64,000 bases of DNA from contig CALUWD010000002.1 in assembly GCA_944324385.1 (NCBI GenBank), positions 1 to 64,000 of the forward strand, given 5' to 3'. The notes beneath the pieces are model-generated. The model was given only the letters and a program-made list of their open reading frames with translations, was not told where the DNA came from and searched no databases. The position numbers and the translations under genes are program-made. Origin of the DNA: Candidatus Gastranaerophilales bacterium. GTDB lineage: Bacteria > Cyanobacteriota > Vampirovibrionia > Gastranaerophilales > Gastranaerophilaceae. Each line of letters begins with the position of its first letter. The stretch's first letter is position 1. Shown in pieces: positions 34,055 to 46,900 of this stretch.

Positions 34055-34071
34055 ATTATTTTTGTGCTTAT

Positions 34072-37000
34072 TTACTCAATTGTAAAATCAGGAGCCCCAA
34101 ACATACCTTCAATTTCTTCTAATATTGCAGAAGGTTTTCTTGCTTGGTTTTTCTGTTGAGCGCGTTTTAGTGCTTCTTTTTCTTTTTCTTCATTAGCATT
34201 GATTAAGTGGTAATAACCGGTACCCGCAGGAATTAAGCGACCAATGATAACGTTTTCTTTAAGACCGCGAAGCATATCTTTTTTGCCTTCAACAGCAGCT
34301 TCTGTCAAGATTCTTGTTGTTTCTTGGAAAGAAGCAGCAGAGATAAAGCTTTCTGTGTTCAATGAAGCTTTTGTGATACCAAGTAAAAGTGCTTCATAAG
34401 TAGCTTTTTCACCGCCTTGTTTTTCAACTTCAGCGTTTTGCGCTTCAATTTCCTTAAGTTCAACAAGTTCACCAGGAAGAAGTTTTGTTGTACCGGAGTC
34501 AACAACTCTTACCTTTTTAATCATTTGACGAACTATAACTTCAACGTGTTTATCTGCAATTTCAACGCCTTGAGAACGATATACTCTTTGTACTTCGTCT
34601 ACAAGATATTGTTGAGCAGCATTTGCACCTCTAAGTCTAATAACGTCATGTGGGTTCAAAGGACCGGAAGTTAATGCTTGACCTTTAACGATTTTTTGTT
34701 TATCCATAACAATTACGCTGGATTCAATTGGATATTTAATTTCTGTTCTACCGTTTTCATTTACAATAAACAATCTTGCAACGTCATCTTCGTATTCAAT
34801 TTCAGCTACACCGTCTTCTTCTGCAACAATAGCGCAGTCTTTTGGTTTTCTTGCTTCAAGAAGTTCTTCAACACGAGGAAGACCTTGAACGATGTCACCT
34901 GTTTTTTGTCTTTCAAATACCAAAGTTGCAAGTAAGTCACCCCTTAAAATAAGAGCTGAATTATCAACCTGCAAAAGTGTACCTGGGCTGATTAAGTGAG
35001 GACGACCTATTCTAACTGTAACAGCTTTAGGAGTAACCTCTACAACACGACCTGAGCAAGTTGAAGTTTCGCCTGAAGATGAAATTACGCTATCAAGCTT
35101 AACAAATTCGCCAACTTTCACTGTCGGTTTAGATTTAATTTCAATTTTATTTTCGTAAGTATCTGAAACAAGTAGCAATCTTCTTAATTCTTTGTCAGTT
35201 GATTTAATACTTGCAACAGAATCATTTACAGATAGAACTTGAGTTTTTGTAACAGGTGTTCTTGGTTCAATTACCTGTCCGTTTTCAACAAGAAGTTCTG
35301 TTTGAGTTGAAGATAGCATTCTTGAGCCTTCTTCTTGTTCACGACGAACAATTAAAGTTTCAAGTACAACAATTTTCAAGTTGCCTTGCTTGTCAAGTTC
35401 AACAAGACCTTTTAAGTGGCTTAAGTAGCCGCCCATTGAAAGAACTAATGATGTTCTTGTAAGAACTGCACCATCAAGGTTTCTAACTCTTGCGCCATCT
35501 TTGAATTGCAATTGAGTTAATGGAACAATTTCAATAGCATCATCAGTTGTATCAAATTTAATTGAAACATCTTTTGGTTTAATTTCAAATCTTTGGATAG
35601 GTCTTATAAGAATTTGAACTGATTTGTTTTCAATGTTGTCATCTTCAACGATGTCTTCTGTTATTTCTTCATCAAGATCATCTATTTCTAAAACATCAGA
35701 TTCATTTTCAACAATTGTAACTATTGAATCGACTTTCGCCTTGATACCTGCCGCAACAATTGTTCCAGCTTTGACAACTTCGCCTTCATCAACTTTTAAA
35801 TCGTTAATTGAATCCAGAGTATGCAATTCCCCTGGGCGAATAACAACCTCGTGAATAATATCGTTAAATTCTTTAATTTCAACAATACCGTCGATGTGGG
35901 TGTACAAGTCTTTTACAACTTCAGTACCTGCTTCAACGTATGTGCCTGATTCAACTAGTTTTAGAGATGAATCCTTTGAAATTTGATGAATTTCTTCAGG
36001 AATAAAGATTGCTTCGCCTGCTTTTGTTACAACTTGATTTTCATCAACTTCAACACCATTGTAACGAATTTCGCCAGATGATTCAACTTTGTGTTCTTCA
36101 TCAATCAATTCGGCAATAATCATGCCGTTTTCAACTGTTGTATCGATTGGACATTTAACAATATATTTTTCACCGGTTTTATCAACTGTCCAGAATTGTT
36201 CTTTTTTAGTTTGTTCAAAAGTAGCATTTGACGGTTGTAATGACGCAATAACAATTGTTAACTCTTTACCAGCAACAATTTTCTTGATTGTTTTACCATC
36301 AAATTTAACTTCTTCAACTTCAAGTGAATTTCCAACGCGAACTTCACCGCCATGTTCTGAAACAATTAAAGTTTCAGCAAGTTTTTCGCCTTTTTTAACT
36401 TTTTGACCATCTGAAACAAGAACTTTTGAACCAGCAGGAAGTGTATAAACATCGCCACCCAATACCCAAACAATACCTTGTTTGTTTGAAGTTCTTGAGA
36501 TGTTGCCTTGTCTGTCTTTCTTTTCATCTGCCACAAAGTCTTCAAAAACTACTTCACCTGAAATATCAGATGTAATATCCTTTGTAGCTTTTTCGGTCAA
36601 ACGAGAACCATCACCTTTTGAAGCTGGTTCATATTCTGCAATTTCTTGACCTTTTTTAACTTCCATACCTTGTGTAACGTATATTTTTGCACCTGATGGT
36701 ACGTGAGCTTTTGAAATATTACCTTTTTTATCTTCAATTTCAATATCGGTTTCTTTAACTGCAACTTGAACAACATCCCCATGACGAGTTCTCAATTCAC
36801 GAGTTTTAACAGCGGTTTTAACTGTACCATCAACAGGTGATTCAACGTGTTTCATTGCACCTGAACCTTTAAATACACCACCTGTGTGGAATGTTCTCAT
36901 TGTAAGCTGTGTACCGGGTTCGCCGATTGACTGAGCAGCAATAATACCAATTGCTTCGCCGATATCAACTAGTTTTTGAGTTGTCATTGCCCAACCATAA

Positions 37001-37923
37001 CATTTTTGGCAGATACCGTATTCAAGCTCACAAGTTAGAGTTGAACGTACATCAACTTCTTTTAGCTTAAGTTCTTTAATTTTTGCTAAATCTTCACGGT
37101 TAACTGTTGTATTTTTAGTAACAATAACATTACCGTCTTTATCAAGAATATCTTGTGCAACTGTTCTACCAAGCAATCTGTCTTCAAGTGGAACAATTAC
37201 TTCATCGCCATCCATAATAGCTGTTAATTTAATTGATTTATTTGTATGGCAGTCTTCTTCTCTGATAATAACGTCTTGTGCAACGTCAACCAAACGACGT
37301 GTTAGATAACCTGAGTCTGCGGTTTTAAGTGCGGTATCAACAAGACCCTTACGTGCACCGTATGAGGAGATAATGTATTCAGTAACTGACAAGCCTTCTT
37401 TAAAGTTTGATTTAATAGGCAAGTCGATAATTTGACCTTGTGCGTCTGCCATCAAACCACGCATACCAACAAGCTGTGATACCTGTGATAAGTTACCTCT
37501 CGCACCGGAGAATGCCATCATATAAACAGGGTTTAATCTATCAAAGTTCTCAACAACTTGCTCAGTTAACTTTGCAGTTGTTTCTGACCAAGTGTCAATA
37601 ACTTTTGTATATCTTTCAACTTCTGTAATTTCGCCCTTTAAATATCTGTTTGTTGATTCTTCAATCTGGTTTTGAGCTTCTTCCAACAATTGTTTCTTAA
37701 CTTTTGGAACGCTCAAATCGTGGATTGAAATTGTTGTACCTGCTTTTGTTGCATATTTAAAACCCAAGTTTTTAAGGTTGTTTGCAAGCTCAGCTGTCTT
37801 AGCACCACCCCACTCAAGATAAATTTGAGAAAGAAGTTTTCTAAGACCACCTTTATCAACAATTCTGTTAATAAATTCAACTGTATGTTTTTTCTTTTTA
37901 CTCTGTGGAGTTAATGTAGTCAT
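34072..37923 (-). CDS. rpoC2: RNA polymerase beta' subunit, C-terminal part (RpoC2)
   Basis: 1283 aa. It is the second half of the split beta' subunit. The N-terminus ([20 protein letters not shown]) begins where beta' is cut in cyanobacteria. Visible parts are the bridge-helix/trigger-loop region ([24 protein letters not shown]), the zinc-site cysteines in [13 protein letters not shown], and the trigger-loop segment [17 protein letters not shown] near residue 335. From about 345 to 950 runs a very long beta-rich insert, the position of the cyanobacterial SI3 domain, with repeated phrases such as [16 protein letters not shown]. The conserved C-terminal end with [12 protein letters not shown] and [20 protein letters not shown] follows. 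Together with RpoC1 it forms the active-site clamp. Confidence 0.95.
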   Translation of the reverse strand: MTTLTPQSKKKKHTVEFINRIVDKGGLRKLLSQIYLEWGGAKTAELANNLKNLGFKYATKAGTTISIHDLSVPKVKKQLLEEAQNQIEESTNRYLKGEITEVERYTKVIDTWSETTAKLTEQVVENFDRLNPVYMMAFSGARGNLSQVSQLVGMRGLMADAQGQIIDLPIKSNFKEGLSVTEYIISSYGARKGLVDTALKTADSGYLTRRLVDVAQDVIIREEDCHTNKSIKLTAIMDGDEVIVPLEDRLLGRTVAQDILDKDGNVIVTKNTTVNREDLAKIKELKLKEVDVRSTLTCELEYGICQKCYGWAMTTQKLVDIGEAIGIIAAQSIGEPGTQLTMRTFHTGGVFKGSGAMKHVESPVDGTVKTAVKTRELRTRHGDVVQVAVKETDIEIEDKKGNISKAHVPSGAKIYVTQGMEVKKGQEIAEYEPASKGDGSRLTEKATKDITSDISGEVVFEDFVADEKKDRQGNISRTSNKQGIVWVLGGDVYTLPAGSKVLVSDGQKVKKGEKLAETLIVSEHGGEVRVGNSLEVEEVKFDGKTIKKIVAGKELTIVIASLQPSNATFEQTKKEQFWTVDKTGEKYIVKCPIDTTVENGMIIAELIDEEHKVESSGEIRYNGVEVDENQVVTKAGEAIFIPEEIHQISKDSSLKLVESGTYVEAGTEVVKDLYTHIDGIVEIKEFNDIIHEVVIRPGELHTLDSINDLKVDEGEVVKAGTIVAAGIKAKVDSIVTIVENESDVLEIDDLDEEITEDIVEDDNIENKSVQILIRPIQRFEIKPKDVSIKFDTTDDAIEIVPLTQLQFKDGARVRNLDGAVLTRTSLVLSMGGYLSHLKGLVELDKQGNLKIVVLETLIVRREQEEGSRMLSSTQTELLVENGQVIEPRTPVTKTQVLSVNDSVASIKSTDKELRRLLLVSDTYENKIEIKSKPTVKVGEFVKLDSVISSSGETSTCSGRVVEVTPKAVTVRIGRPHLISPGTLLQVDNSALILRGDLLATLVFERQKTGDIVQGLPRVEELLEARKPKDCAIVAEEDGVAEIEYEDDVARLFIVNENGRTEIKYPIESSVIVMDKQKIVKGQALTSGPLNPHDVIRLRGANAAQQYLVDEVQRVYRSQGVEIADKHVEVIVRQMIKKVRVVDSGTTKLLPGELVELKEIEAQNAEVEKQGGEKATYEALLLGITKASLNTESFISAASFQETTRILTEAAVEGKKDMLRGLKENVIIGRLIPAGTGYYHLINANEEKEKEALKRAQQKNQARKPSAILEEIEGMFGAPDFTIE

Positions 37924-37962
37924 TTTTTATTATTTCCTCATCATTTTTAAAATTACGTCTAA

Positions 37963-39675
37963 TTAAGCAAGAATTGATTTTCTAACAACTTCGTTGAACA
38001 CAATTCTACCAGGAGTTGTTTCTATTCTCTTGCCTTCATCATCTCTTACAACGATTTTGTCATGAAGCTTAACTATTCCAGATTCAAGAGCTGAAATTGC
38101 ATCCATGTAATCGTGGAAATAACCCTTAACAGGTGCATTTTCGTCTTTTAGGATAGTTAGATAATAAATACCTAGTACCATATCTTGAGATGGTGTGATA
38201 ATCGGTTTACCTGTTGCAGGAGCTAAAATGTTATTTGTAGCAAGCATTAACATTCTTGCTTCCGCTTGAGCTTCAATTGACAATGGTACGTGTACTGCCA
38301 TTTGGTCACCGTCGAAGTCAGCGTTAAACGCTGTACATACAAGCGGGTGAAGCTGAATAGCACGACCTTCTACAAGGATTGGTTCAAACGCTTGAATACC
38401 TAGTCTGTGCAAGGTAGGAGCACGGTTTAACATAACAGGGTGTCCGTCAACCACTTCTTCTAATATATCCCAAACGATGGGTTCAGAACGTTCAATTTTC
38501 TTTTTAGCTGATTTAATGTTTTGAACTAAGCCACGCTCAATTAATTTATTAACAACAAAAGGTTTAAACAATTCAATTGCCATTTCTTTAGGCAAACCGC
38601 ATTGGTTCAAGCTTAACTGAGGACCTACAACGATAACCGAACGACCTGAGTAGTCAACACGTTTACCCAATAAGTTTTGTCTGAAACGACCTTGTTTACC
38701 TTCGATAATGTTTGATAAAGATTTAAGAGGTCTTGAATTAGGCCCTACAACTGTTCTACCGCGTCTACCGTTATCAATTAAGGCATCAACCGCTTCTTGC
38801 AACATACGTTTTTCGTTACGTACGATAATTTCAGGCGCGCCCATTTCAAGAAGTCTTAAAAGTCTGTTGTTACGGTTAATTACACGTCTGTACAGGTCGT
38901 TTAAGTCTGATGTTGCAAAACGACCACCATCCAATTGAACCATAGGACGCAAATCCGGAGGAGTAATAGGAAGAACATCCATAATAAACCAAGTAGGTTC
39001 AGTTCCTGATTCAATTAAAGATTCAACAAGTCTCAATCTTTTAATTAATTTTGCTCTTTTTTGAACAGAACCACCTGCAGCGTCTAAGTCGCCTCTAATT
39101 TCATTTGCAAGTTCTTCAAGTTTTATTTCAGCCAAAAGGTCTTTTATAACCTCTGCACCGATACCCACTTTAAGTGTAGAGTCTTCATTTTCAAGAATAT
39201 AATCTTCGTATTCTTCTTCAGTTAACAATTGGAATTTTTTAAATGGGCTTTCGCCACCATCAACAACAACATAGTTGTTAAAATAGATAACCTGCTCCAA
39301 ATCTTTTAGTGTCATATCCAAAAGCAAACCAAGGTATGAAGGAATACCCTTTAAAAACCAAATGTGCGAAACAGGTGCTGCAAGCTTAATGTGCCCCATA
39401 CGGTGACGACGAACTTTAGAGTCTGTAACTTCTACACCGCAGCGTTCGCAAATGATACCTTTGTGGCGAACTCTTTTATACTTACCACAATAGCATTCCC
39501 AGTCTTTTGAAGGTCCAAAGATTCTTTCGCAAAAAAGACCATCACGCTCTGGTTTTAAGGTGCGGTAGTTAATTGTTTCTGGCTTTGTAACCTCGCCGTA
39601 TGACCATTTCAATATACGCTCGGGAGAGGCTATTGAAATTCTTATATAATCAAAATAATCAATACTAGTAGACAA
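37963..39675 (-). CDS. rpoC1: RNA polymerase beta' subunit, N-terminal part (RpoC1, gamma)
   Basis: 570 aa. It is the first half of the split beta' subunit. It holds the zinc ribbon ([20 protein letters not shown], about 60-80), the clamp, the lid and switch regions, and the catalytic [16 protein letters not shown] with three Mg2+-binding Asp near residue 452. It ends at [12 protein letters not shown], where RpoC2 takes over. It lies 34 nt after rpoB and 39 nt before rpoC2. Confidence 0.97.
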   Translation of the reverse strand: MSTSIDYFDYIRISIASPERILKWSYGEVTKPETINYRTLKPERDGLFCERIFGPSKDWECYCGKYKRVRHKGIICERCGVEVTDSKVRRHRMGHIKLAAPVSHIWFLKGIPSYLGLLLDMTLKDLEQVIYFNNYVVVDGGESPFKKFQLLTEEEYEDYILENEDSTLKVGIGAEVIKDLLAEIKLEELANEIRGDLDAAGGSVQKRAKLIKRLRLVESLIESGTEPTWFIMDVLPITPPDLRPMVQLDGGRFATSDLNDLYRRVINRNNRLLRLLEMGAPEIIVRNEKRMLQEAVDALIDNGRRGRTVVGPNSRPLKSLSNIIEGKQGRFRQNLLGKRVDYSGRSVIVVGPQLSLNQCGLPKEMAIELFKPFVVNKLIERGLVQNIKSAKKKIERSEPIVWDILEEVVDGHPVMLNRAPTLHRLGIQAFEPILVEGRAIQLHPLVCTAFNADFDGDQMAVHVPLSIEAQAEARMLMLATNNILAPATGKPIITPSQDMVLGIYYLTILKDENAPVKGYFHDYMDAISALESGIVKLHDKIVVRDDEGKRIETTPGRIVFNEVVRKSILA

Positions 39676-39709
39676 CTTTTATTCTCCTTAACTGTTGTTT
39701 ATATCATTA

Positions 39710-42700
39710 CTAATCTTTAAAGCTTGTAGGTGTTTCAAAGAAGTTAATATTTAACAATTCACTGTCCATATCAGAGAGAACTCTTTTTGGAGCTGATTTT
39801 CTTAAATCATCAGTGTCTGACATTAAATCAACTTCTTCGCCGCCTTTTTTAGATACTGCAATATCTAAGCCGATACTTTGCAATTCACGAACAAGTACTT
39901 TAAATGATTCGGGAATACCCGGACGAGGTATGTTATCACCTTTAACGATAGCCTCATAAGCTCTGCTTCTACCGTTAACATCATCTGATTTGATTGTTAA
40001 CATTTCTTGAAGGGTATAAGCAGCACCATAAGCTTCAAGCGCCCAAACTTCCATTTCACCAAACCTTTGACCGCCGAATTGTGCTTTACCACCAAGAGGT
40101 TGTTGTGTAACAAGTGAGTATGGACCAGTTGAGCGAGCATGAATTTTATCGTCAACCAAGTGAACAAGTTTTAGGATGTATGAAAGACCAACTGCAACAG
40201 GTTCATCAAACGGCTCACCTGTTCTGCCGTCATACAATGTAACTTTTCCGTCTTCTCTTACCCAATCACAGCCAGATTCTTTAATACCTTTAAGAAGTTC
40301 TTCTTTTGTAGCTATTTCAGACTGGTTAGCACCATACATTTCATCAAATGAAGGAGCTTCGTAGTAATTTCCAGTTAAGTATGCCGCCAAACCAAGTAAC
40401 AATTCATAAGTTTGACCAACGTTCATACGAGATGGAACACCAAGAGGGTTCAAGACTATATCAACAGGAGTACCATCTGGTAAAAAAGGCATGTCTTCCT
40501 TTGGTAATATTCTTGAAACAATACCTTTGTTACCATGGCGTCCTGATAATTTATCACCAACTGAGATTTTACGTTTTTGCGCAATGTAAACACGAATTAC
40601 AGTATTTGCACCTGGTGGAAGTTCATCACCCTTTTCTCTGTCAAATACTTTAACGTCAACTACGCGGCCGCCTTCACCATGAGGTACGCGAAGTGAGTTA
40701 TCTTTTACATCACGAGCTTTTTCAGCAAATATCGCACGCAACAATTTTTCTTCCGGCGGGTGTTCAGATTCACCTTTTGGAGTGATTTTACCAACCAAAA
40801 TATCATCAGCGTAAACTCTAGCACCGATTCTTACAATACCACGTTCATCTAAGTGTCTGATTGAATCTTCAGAAACATTAGGAACTTCACGTGTAATTTC
40901 TTCAGGTCCGAGTTTTGTTTGACGTGCATCTATTTCAAGTTTTTCTATGTGAACTGATGTAAATACATCATCATAAACCAATCTTTCAGAAAGTAAGATA
41001 GCATCCTCGAAGTTATAGCCTTCCCAAGGCATATAAGCAACAAGAACGTTTTTACCCAGTGCCAGTTCACCCTGGTGAGTTGAAGCACCGTCTGCTATAA
41101 CGTCACCTGCTTTAACTTTATCACCTGCACGAACGATTGGTCTTTGGTTAATACAAGTGTCTTGGTTAGAGCGAACATATTTAAGCAATTGGTATTGATA
41201 CATTTTACCGTCATCGCCTTTAATATGAACTTCTTCACCGACAACTCTTACAACTTCGCCATCAACCTCGCTGCAAGTTACCATACAAGAGTCTTTTGCG
41301 GCACGTTTTTCAAGACCTGTACCTACAACAGGACGTTGAGTAACAAGCAATGGAACTGCTTGACGTTGCATGTTTGAACCCATTAGAGCACGGTTAGCAT
41401 CGTCGTGTTCAATAAATGGAATTAATGAAGTTGCAACTGAAATTATCTGAATAGGGCAAACACCAACATAGTCGACTTTTTTAGATTCGCCCATTGTAAA
41501 TTCTGATCTGTAACGAACAGGCACGTATTCTTCTTTGATGCTTCTGTCAGGATTCAACTGAATATCAGCAGGAGCCACACGATAGTTTTCATCTTCATCT
41601 GCAGTTAAGTAGTGAACTTCATCAGTTACGACACCGTCTTTTACAACAAAGAAAGGTGTTTCGATGAAACCATAATCATTAACACGAGCATGCGTTGCAA
41701 GTGAACCAATCAGACCTGCGTTAGGACCTTCAGGTGTTTCAACAGGACAAATACGTCCGTAGTGAGAAGGGTGAATATCACGAACAGCAAAACCTGCACG
41801 TTCTCTCATTAAACCACCGGGTCCAAGAGCTGAAATACGTCTTTTGTGAGTAAGCTCAGCCAATGGGTTTGTTTGGTCCATGAACTGTGATAACTGTGAA
41901 GAACCAAAGAACTCTTTTAAAGATGCTACAAGAGGCTTTGTATTTAAAAGGTTCAAAGGTGTTAAAGTTTCACTGTCTTGCAGTGTCATTCTTTCTTTAA
42001 CAATTCTTTCGATACGGCTTAAACCAACTCTGAACTGGTTTTGAAGCAATTCACCAACTGAGCGGATACGACGGTTGCCCAAGTGGTCAATATCATCAAG
42101 AGTGCCTTCGTCATAAGTTAAGTTAATTAAGTACTCTATACCTGCAACGATATCTTGAACAGTAATTGTTCTTTGTGTTTCAGGCAAGTTAAGACCTAAT
42201 TTTTTGTTTAATTTATAACGACCAACTTTACCGATATCGTATTTCTTTTCATCAAAGAAACGAGCTTCCAAAATTGAACGACCGCCTGCAGCAGAAGCAG
42301 GATCACCGGGGCGAAGTTTTTTATAAACTTCAATAAGTGCTTCATCGGTTGAATTTGTTGTGTCTTTTTCCAAAGTTTTCTTTAAGAACTCAAAGTGAGT
42401 GAATAATGATTCCATTTCAACAGGTGTAATACCTAAAGCTTTCAATAATGTTGTAGCAAGGATTTTCCTGTTTTTATCAATTTTTACGTAAACAAGGTCA
42501 TTAGAATCTGTTTCGATTTTTAACCATGCGCCACGGTTAGGAATTAAAGTAGCGTTATACAAACGTTTTCCTGTTGGTGAAACTTCTTTTTTGTAGTAAA
42601 TACCTGGGGAACGAACGATTTGAGAAACGATAACACGTTCTGCACCGTTAACAATGAATGTACCTTTGTCAGTCATTGTAGGAATATCACCAATGTATAC

Positions 42701-43024
42701 TTCTTGTTCTTTAATTTCACCGCTATCACGGTTAACAAGTCTCATCATAACGCGCAGTTGTTTTGCGTAAGTAGCGTCATGGATGCGAGCTTCTTCTATT
42801 GTATATTTTGGATTATCAAATGTATAATTCGGCAAGAAATGCAATTCTAATCTGCCTGTGTAGTCTTTAATAGGCGAAAAAGAAAGAAATTCTTCTTTCA
42901 AACCTTCTTTTAAAAACCACTCAAACGACTTTTTCTGAATTTCAATCAAGTCGGGTAAATCCTTAAGGCGTGTTTCGGGTATGCCCATAGGAGTAACTCG
43001 GTTCGCATATTTTGTTGTTGACAT
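39710..43024 (-). CDS. rpoB: RNA polymerase beta subunit
   Basis: 1104 aa, the short form without large lineage inserts. Landmarks are [26 protein letters not shown] (rifampicin region), [33 protein letters not shown], and [23 protein letters not shown] near the end. No rplJ-rplL genes lie upstream, unlike most bacteria; instead a divergent SH3-like gene starts 224 nt away. A Shine-Dalgarno AGAGGT precedes the ATG. The leader from the predicted promoter is about 130 nt. Confidence 0.98.
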   Translation of the reverse strand: MSTTKYANRVTPMGIPETRLKDLPDLIEIQKKSFEWFLKEGLKEEFLSFSPIKDYTGRLELHFLPNYTFDNPKYTIEEARIHDATYAKQLRVMMRLVNRDSGEIKEQEVYIGDIPTMTDKGTFIVNGAERVIVSQIVRSPGIYYKKEVSPTGKRLYNATLIPNRGAWLKIETDSNDLVYVKIDKNRKILATTLLKALGITPVEMESLFTHFEFLKKTLEKDTTNSTDEALIEVYKKLRPGDPASAAGGRSILEARFFDEKKYDIGKVGRYKLNKKLGLNLPETQRTITVQDIVAGIEYLINLTYDEGTLDDIDHLGNRRIRSVGELLQNQFRVGLSRIERIVKERMTLQDSETLTPLNLLNTKPLVASLKEFFGSSQLSQFMDQTNPLAELTHKRRISALGPGGLMRERAGFAVRDIHPSHYGRICPVETPEGPNAGLIGSLATHARVNDYGFIETPFFVVKDGVVTDEVHYLTADEDENYRVAPADIQLNPDRSIKEEYVPVRYRSEFTMGESKKVDYVGVCPIQIISVATSLIPFIEHDDANRALMGSNMQRQAVPLLVTQRPVVGTGLEKRAAKDSCMVTCSEVDGEVVRVVGEEVHIKGDDGKMYQYQLLKYVRSNQDTCINQRPIVRAGDKVKAGDVIADGASTHQGELALGKNVLVAYMPWEGYNFEDAILLSERLVYDDVFTSVHIEKLEIDARQTKLGPEEITREVPNVSEDSIRHLDERGIVRIGARVYADDILVGKITPKGESEHPPEEKLLRAIFAEKARDVKDNSLRVPHGEGGRVVDVKVFDREKGDELPPGANTVIRVYIAQKRKISVGDKLSGRHGNKGIVSRILPKEDMPFLPDGTPVDIVLNPLGVPSRMNVGQTYELLLGLAAYLTGNYYEAPSFDEMYGANQSEIATKEELLKGIKESGCDWVREDGKVTLYDGRTGEPFDEPVAVGLSYILKLVHLVDDKIHARSTGPYSLVTQQPLGGKAQFGGQRFGEMEVWALEAYGAAYTLQEMLTIKSDDVNGRSRAYEAIVKGDNIPRPGIPESFKVLVRELQSIGLDIAVSKKGGEEVDLMSDTDDLRKSAPKRVLSDMDSELLNINFFETPTSFKD

Positions 43025-43064
43025 CTAAGTACCTCTAATATATGTAATTACAATTAAATTTTAA

Positions 43065-43074
43065 AACAGCTGTT
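43065..43074. promoter_or_regulatory. Palindrome in the rpoB leader
   Basis: AACAGCTGTT is a perfect 10-bp palindrome about 40 nt upstream of the rpoB ATG, inside the predicted 130-nt leader. It may be a protein-binding site; no regulator is known. Confidence 0.3.
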
Positions 43075-43158
43075 AATGGTATTTTTCTTTCTTGAACTTT
43101 TAAGTTTTGCAAAAAATGATTATTTCCCATCCTGCAATATCTTAGTCAGACTTATAAA

Positions 43159-43186
43159 ATCATATCCGCTAAAAGACGCCAGTCAA
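43159..43186 (-). promoter_or_regulatory. Promoter of rpoB-rpoC1-rpoC2
   Basis: On the minus strand TTGACT (43186-43181), a 16-nt spacer and TATGAT (43164-43159). The expected transcript start is about 130 nt before rpoB. Confidence 0.65.
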
Positions 43187-43248
43187 GAGGAAAGTTTTAC
43201 ATATCTTTACATTTTGTGGTAAAATTAATTTGTATATAAGGAAAATTC

Positions 43249-43905
43249 ATGAAAAAGATAATACTCACAATTTTATTTTCAATTATTTTTATGCTCAAGG
43301 CAAATGCGGATGTTACTCCACAGTATCTGTCATCTGTTGTTCACTTTGGAATTGGTGTTGCTCAAATTGATAAAAACATAAAAATTTATGAAAGACCTGA
43401 TGTAAATTCAAAAATGCAAGCACAAATCATTTGGGATGAAAAAGGCGATTTATTTTGCAAAAACACAAAAATGAAGTGTGAAGCAAAAGACATTTTCTTA
43501 GGTTTTGCACCATCCAACAATGCTGCAATTCTAAGTGTAGAAGATGAAAATAACGAGTGGATAAATGTATGCTACAACCAAAGACATAGACTTTTTGGCT
43601 GGGTTAAAAAAAGTGAATACACAAAATATTTAAGCTGGGGCGAGTTTTTAATAAGTTATGGCAAAAAATACGGGATGTATTTATTTCGTGATGTTCCAAA
43701 GGAATATAAGCGGCTATATTCTGCACCAGATAACGAAAGTGCCTGTGTAGACAGTTTTTTCTTAGCTACACACATTGAACCTTGGCTTATGAGAGGAAAC
43801 TGGATTCTAGTCAAAGTTGAAAATTATGACGATAAACAAAAAACCGGCTGGCTTCGCTTTAGGGGCGACGATGGCCGATTTTTTGGTTTTGTTAACTTAA
43901 AATAA
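43249..43905 (+). CDS. Exported SH3-like (SH3b-type) protein
   Basis: 218 aa. A signal peptide (IILTILFSIIFMLKANA) is followed by beta-rich sequence with two SH3b-like phrases, KNIKIYERPDVNSKMQAQI ... WINVCYNQRHRLFGWVKKSE and LYSAPDNESACVDS ... WILVKVENYDDKQKTGWLRF. Bacterial SH3 domains often bind peptidoglycan. Four Cys are present in the mature part. A Shine-Dalgarno AAGGAAAA precedes the ATG. Its stop codon directly abuts the stop of the convergent gene at 43906. Confidence 0.7.
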   Translation: MKKIILTILFSIIFMLKANADVTPQYLSSVVHFGIGVAQIDKNIKIYERPDVNSKMQAQIIWDEKGDLFCKNTKMKCEAKDIFLGFAPSNNAAILSVEDENNEWINVCYNQRHRLFGWVKKSEYTKYLSWGEFLISYGKKYGMYLFRDVPKEYKRLYSAPDNESACVDSFFLATHIEPWLMRGNWILVKVENYDDKQKTGWLRFRGDDGRFFGFVNLK

Positions 43906-46900
43906 TTAACCTGCAATATGATATCTTTTCATAATATCAAGTTGTTTTTGACTATCATTCATAAGCGGCTTGTAGAAGGTTGTAACAGTATCGTTTAATA
44001 CTATTTTTTCTCCGTCAGCACGTCTTAATTCACCATCTACAACAACGTATTTTACAGGTTTTCCGTTAGAGTCTGTTTCATCAACAAATTTAGCTTTTGA
44101 TTTATCATATACTTTTCGATGAAGTTCAGCATTATTACCTTTAGCATCTTTTATTTTATATTCGATTCCATTTTTATCGGCAATTTTAACGGATGGTATA
44201 ACAACTGATTTAGGTTTTGACAACTCATAAGGAGAGCTTTCCTCTATTCCCATGTTAGATATTACCTGAATAACATTTGAACCTTTTTTGTCGTATTTAA
44301 GCATTGCAAGAAGATTCTTGGAATCCTTTTGCGGCAATATAACAGGCGTACCTTCTGACATGGCAGACATACCATATTCTTTATACAATGCACAAGATGC
44401 ATCTAACCTATCATAGTATTCTTTAATTTTTGGTATAAATTCACTTGAAGACGGGTCAACCCATTCGTGCCTTACAAGGTTTCTGTTTTGTTGAGTGATA
44501 TTTTTTGTAAGGTACTCATAACCTGTAGAACCCATATCAAAACCTGCAAAGAAGAAAGGAGTACCAGGCATAGCACAGGTAAAGTCTGTCATTTTGCTCA
44601 ACTTTTGCATTGCAGGTTCAAGAACTTTTTCCAGTACTTTTTTAGAAAGTTCTTTTTCTTCATCCTTAGTTAACCAATCAATATCTTCAAACTGCGCAAG
44701 ATATTTTGCTTGATTAAGAATATCTCTTGTTGAAACATCAAAAGAAGTTTGCCCAAAAGCTTCGGCTCTAAAGAAATCAACTTCTTCTTCGCCCATAAAT
44801 TTGCCTTGAGCCAAATCGCTTATTGCTTTATTTATAATATCAAGCTTTTGCTTGTCATCCTTTAAGATAGAAGTAAAGGCATTTTTATACATTTCACCAA
44901 TTATCATAGCTTTTGAACTTAAATTGTCATAGCTTGAAGTCGGATCGTTAGGATTTTTGCCTATTACTACTTGAGCAGCTCTTTTTGCTGTTTGAACATC
45001 ATCTTGTGTTATTTGTGAATTGTGAGTATTTATACCAAACCTTGATAAATAAGCACCCATATCAACCGCAAGACAAGAAAGTCCAAGGGGTTTATCGTGG
45101 TTATCCCAGAATTTGTGAGTAAAAAGAACACTCAGCGCAGGGCCTGATTGAATGAATTTTTCCAAGCCATCTCTTACTGAATCTAAATCAGCAAAGTAGT
45201 GTGTTTTGTTGCCTGATTCAAAGCTTTTTGAGAAGAATTGGCTTAGCATATTAAAGAATAGTGAATACTGCGAACCTGTTGTGGCACCTGTTTTTTCATC
45301 TATCATTCTTTCTGCTATATCAGGATTAATATATTTACCCCAATCCATTTCTTTGATTTCTTTAACTCTGGCTTCGATTTGTTCTTCTGTTGCATTTGGG
45401 CCAAGATCTTTTCTTGCTTCTTTGTAATATGCAGGATTACCGTTATAATAAGACCATAAGTCAGTTAACTCTAGTACAGTGTAGGCAGAAGGGTTAAATT
45501 CTCTGGCATTTTTAATAAATGTTCCCCAGAATTCCACCATATCATCAATGGCGCTTTCCATTCTTCTCATTCCATTAGAACTTGCCATTAAATCTGAAAT
45601 ATCTTTTGCAGCATCGAAACGCCAGTTTAAACCTGCGCGAGCTTGTTTAACAAATTCATTTGCAAATTTTATACCTTCATAAGAACACTTATTAATACTA
45701 GTATTTTTAAGCGCATTTGCAAATTCATATCCTGCTTGTTGTATAAATCTCTTGTCTTCTAAATTTCTAATTACATTTTTATACAAATCTTTAGCATCAG
45801 TGTTTGTATCTCCTGTAGTATAAACACCTGCTTGAGCTAAAGAAGCATTTCTTAAAGATTCTGAACTTACAATTGCACCATTTTCAGAATCAAAAGTAAT
45901 TTTTCCATTAGGATAAATCGCCTTTGTCACTGCATAATTTAAGATATTTGGCATTAATAATTTAAGGATTTCCTTGCCATATGGTGTAAGTTTTGCAAAT
46001 TTTGGATTATAATATGCGCTTTGTCTTAAATCTTTTGCATTTTCATCATCAGAATCTTGCTCGAATGTTTTTGAATTTCTTTCACTTGCTAAAATATCAA
46101 TTGAATCTTGAGAAAATTCAATAATTTTTTCGCCTGATTCATTTTGCATTTGAGCAAGAGCACCTATTATAAAATTAGCTAAAAGCTCGTTTGCTTCAGG
46201 TGATTTCATATATTCATTAAACACTGGAGTGTTTGTAACCACTTGAAGCTGTGGTGATAAATCCAATGCACCATACCTAAAATTAGTATCTTTTATTATA
46301 TCTTGCAGCGTTTCAGATGCATTTTCATCAGTCAAATTCTTTTCAATTTGAATATTTTGAGTTTCTTTGTATATTTCATCAAGTTTTTCAGGTTCTATAT
46401 CATTTTTATAAGCAATTTCTGCTATATTTTTTCTACCTTCGGCATTATTTTTTGCATATTCCATTGCTATATCTTCAACAAAAGCATTTTTAGCAAATCT
46501 TGACCACTGTATTCCTGTATCATACAAATATTGCCTTGCATCATAATAACCTTGAACATTTTCAGGTCTTGCATTAGGATTTGAAAGATTTAATTTAACA
46601 AGGTCTACACTACCTGCCCAATAATCAGCACCGCCAGCTCTGCCTTTTTCGACTATGTCATAGTTTTCAAAAGAGAAAAATGAATGCAAATTATCTATAA
46701 TTCTTGCATGGTCTTCACCATACTCTTGTATAAGCGATTTATGCCTATCGGTAAGCATTGTATTTGTGTAACCACTGAATCTGTCCCTTACACTTTTATC
46801 AGAATAATCCAATTCAAAGAAAAATGGCTGTATTGAATCTTCATGAAGTGTAATATCATAATGATCTTTTGGATTTGGTATATCGTAGCTTTTAATCAAG

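Noticed and set aside
34417-43000. Many plus-strand frames of 60-105 codons across the RNA polymerase operon
   Set aside because: They are opposite-strand shadows of strongly conserved rpoB, rpoC1 and rpoC2 and lack start signals.
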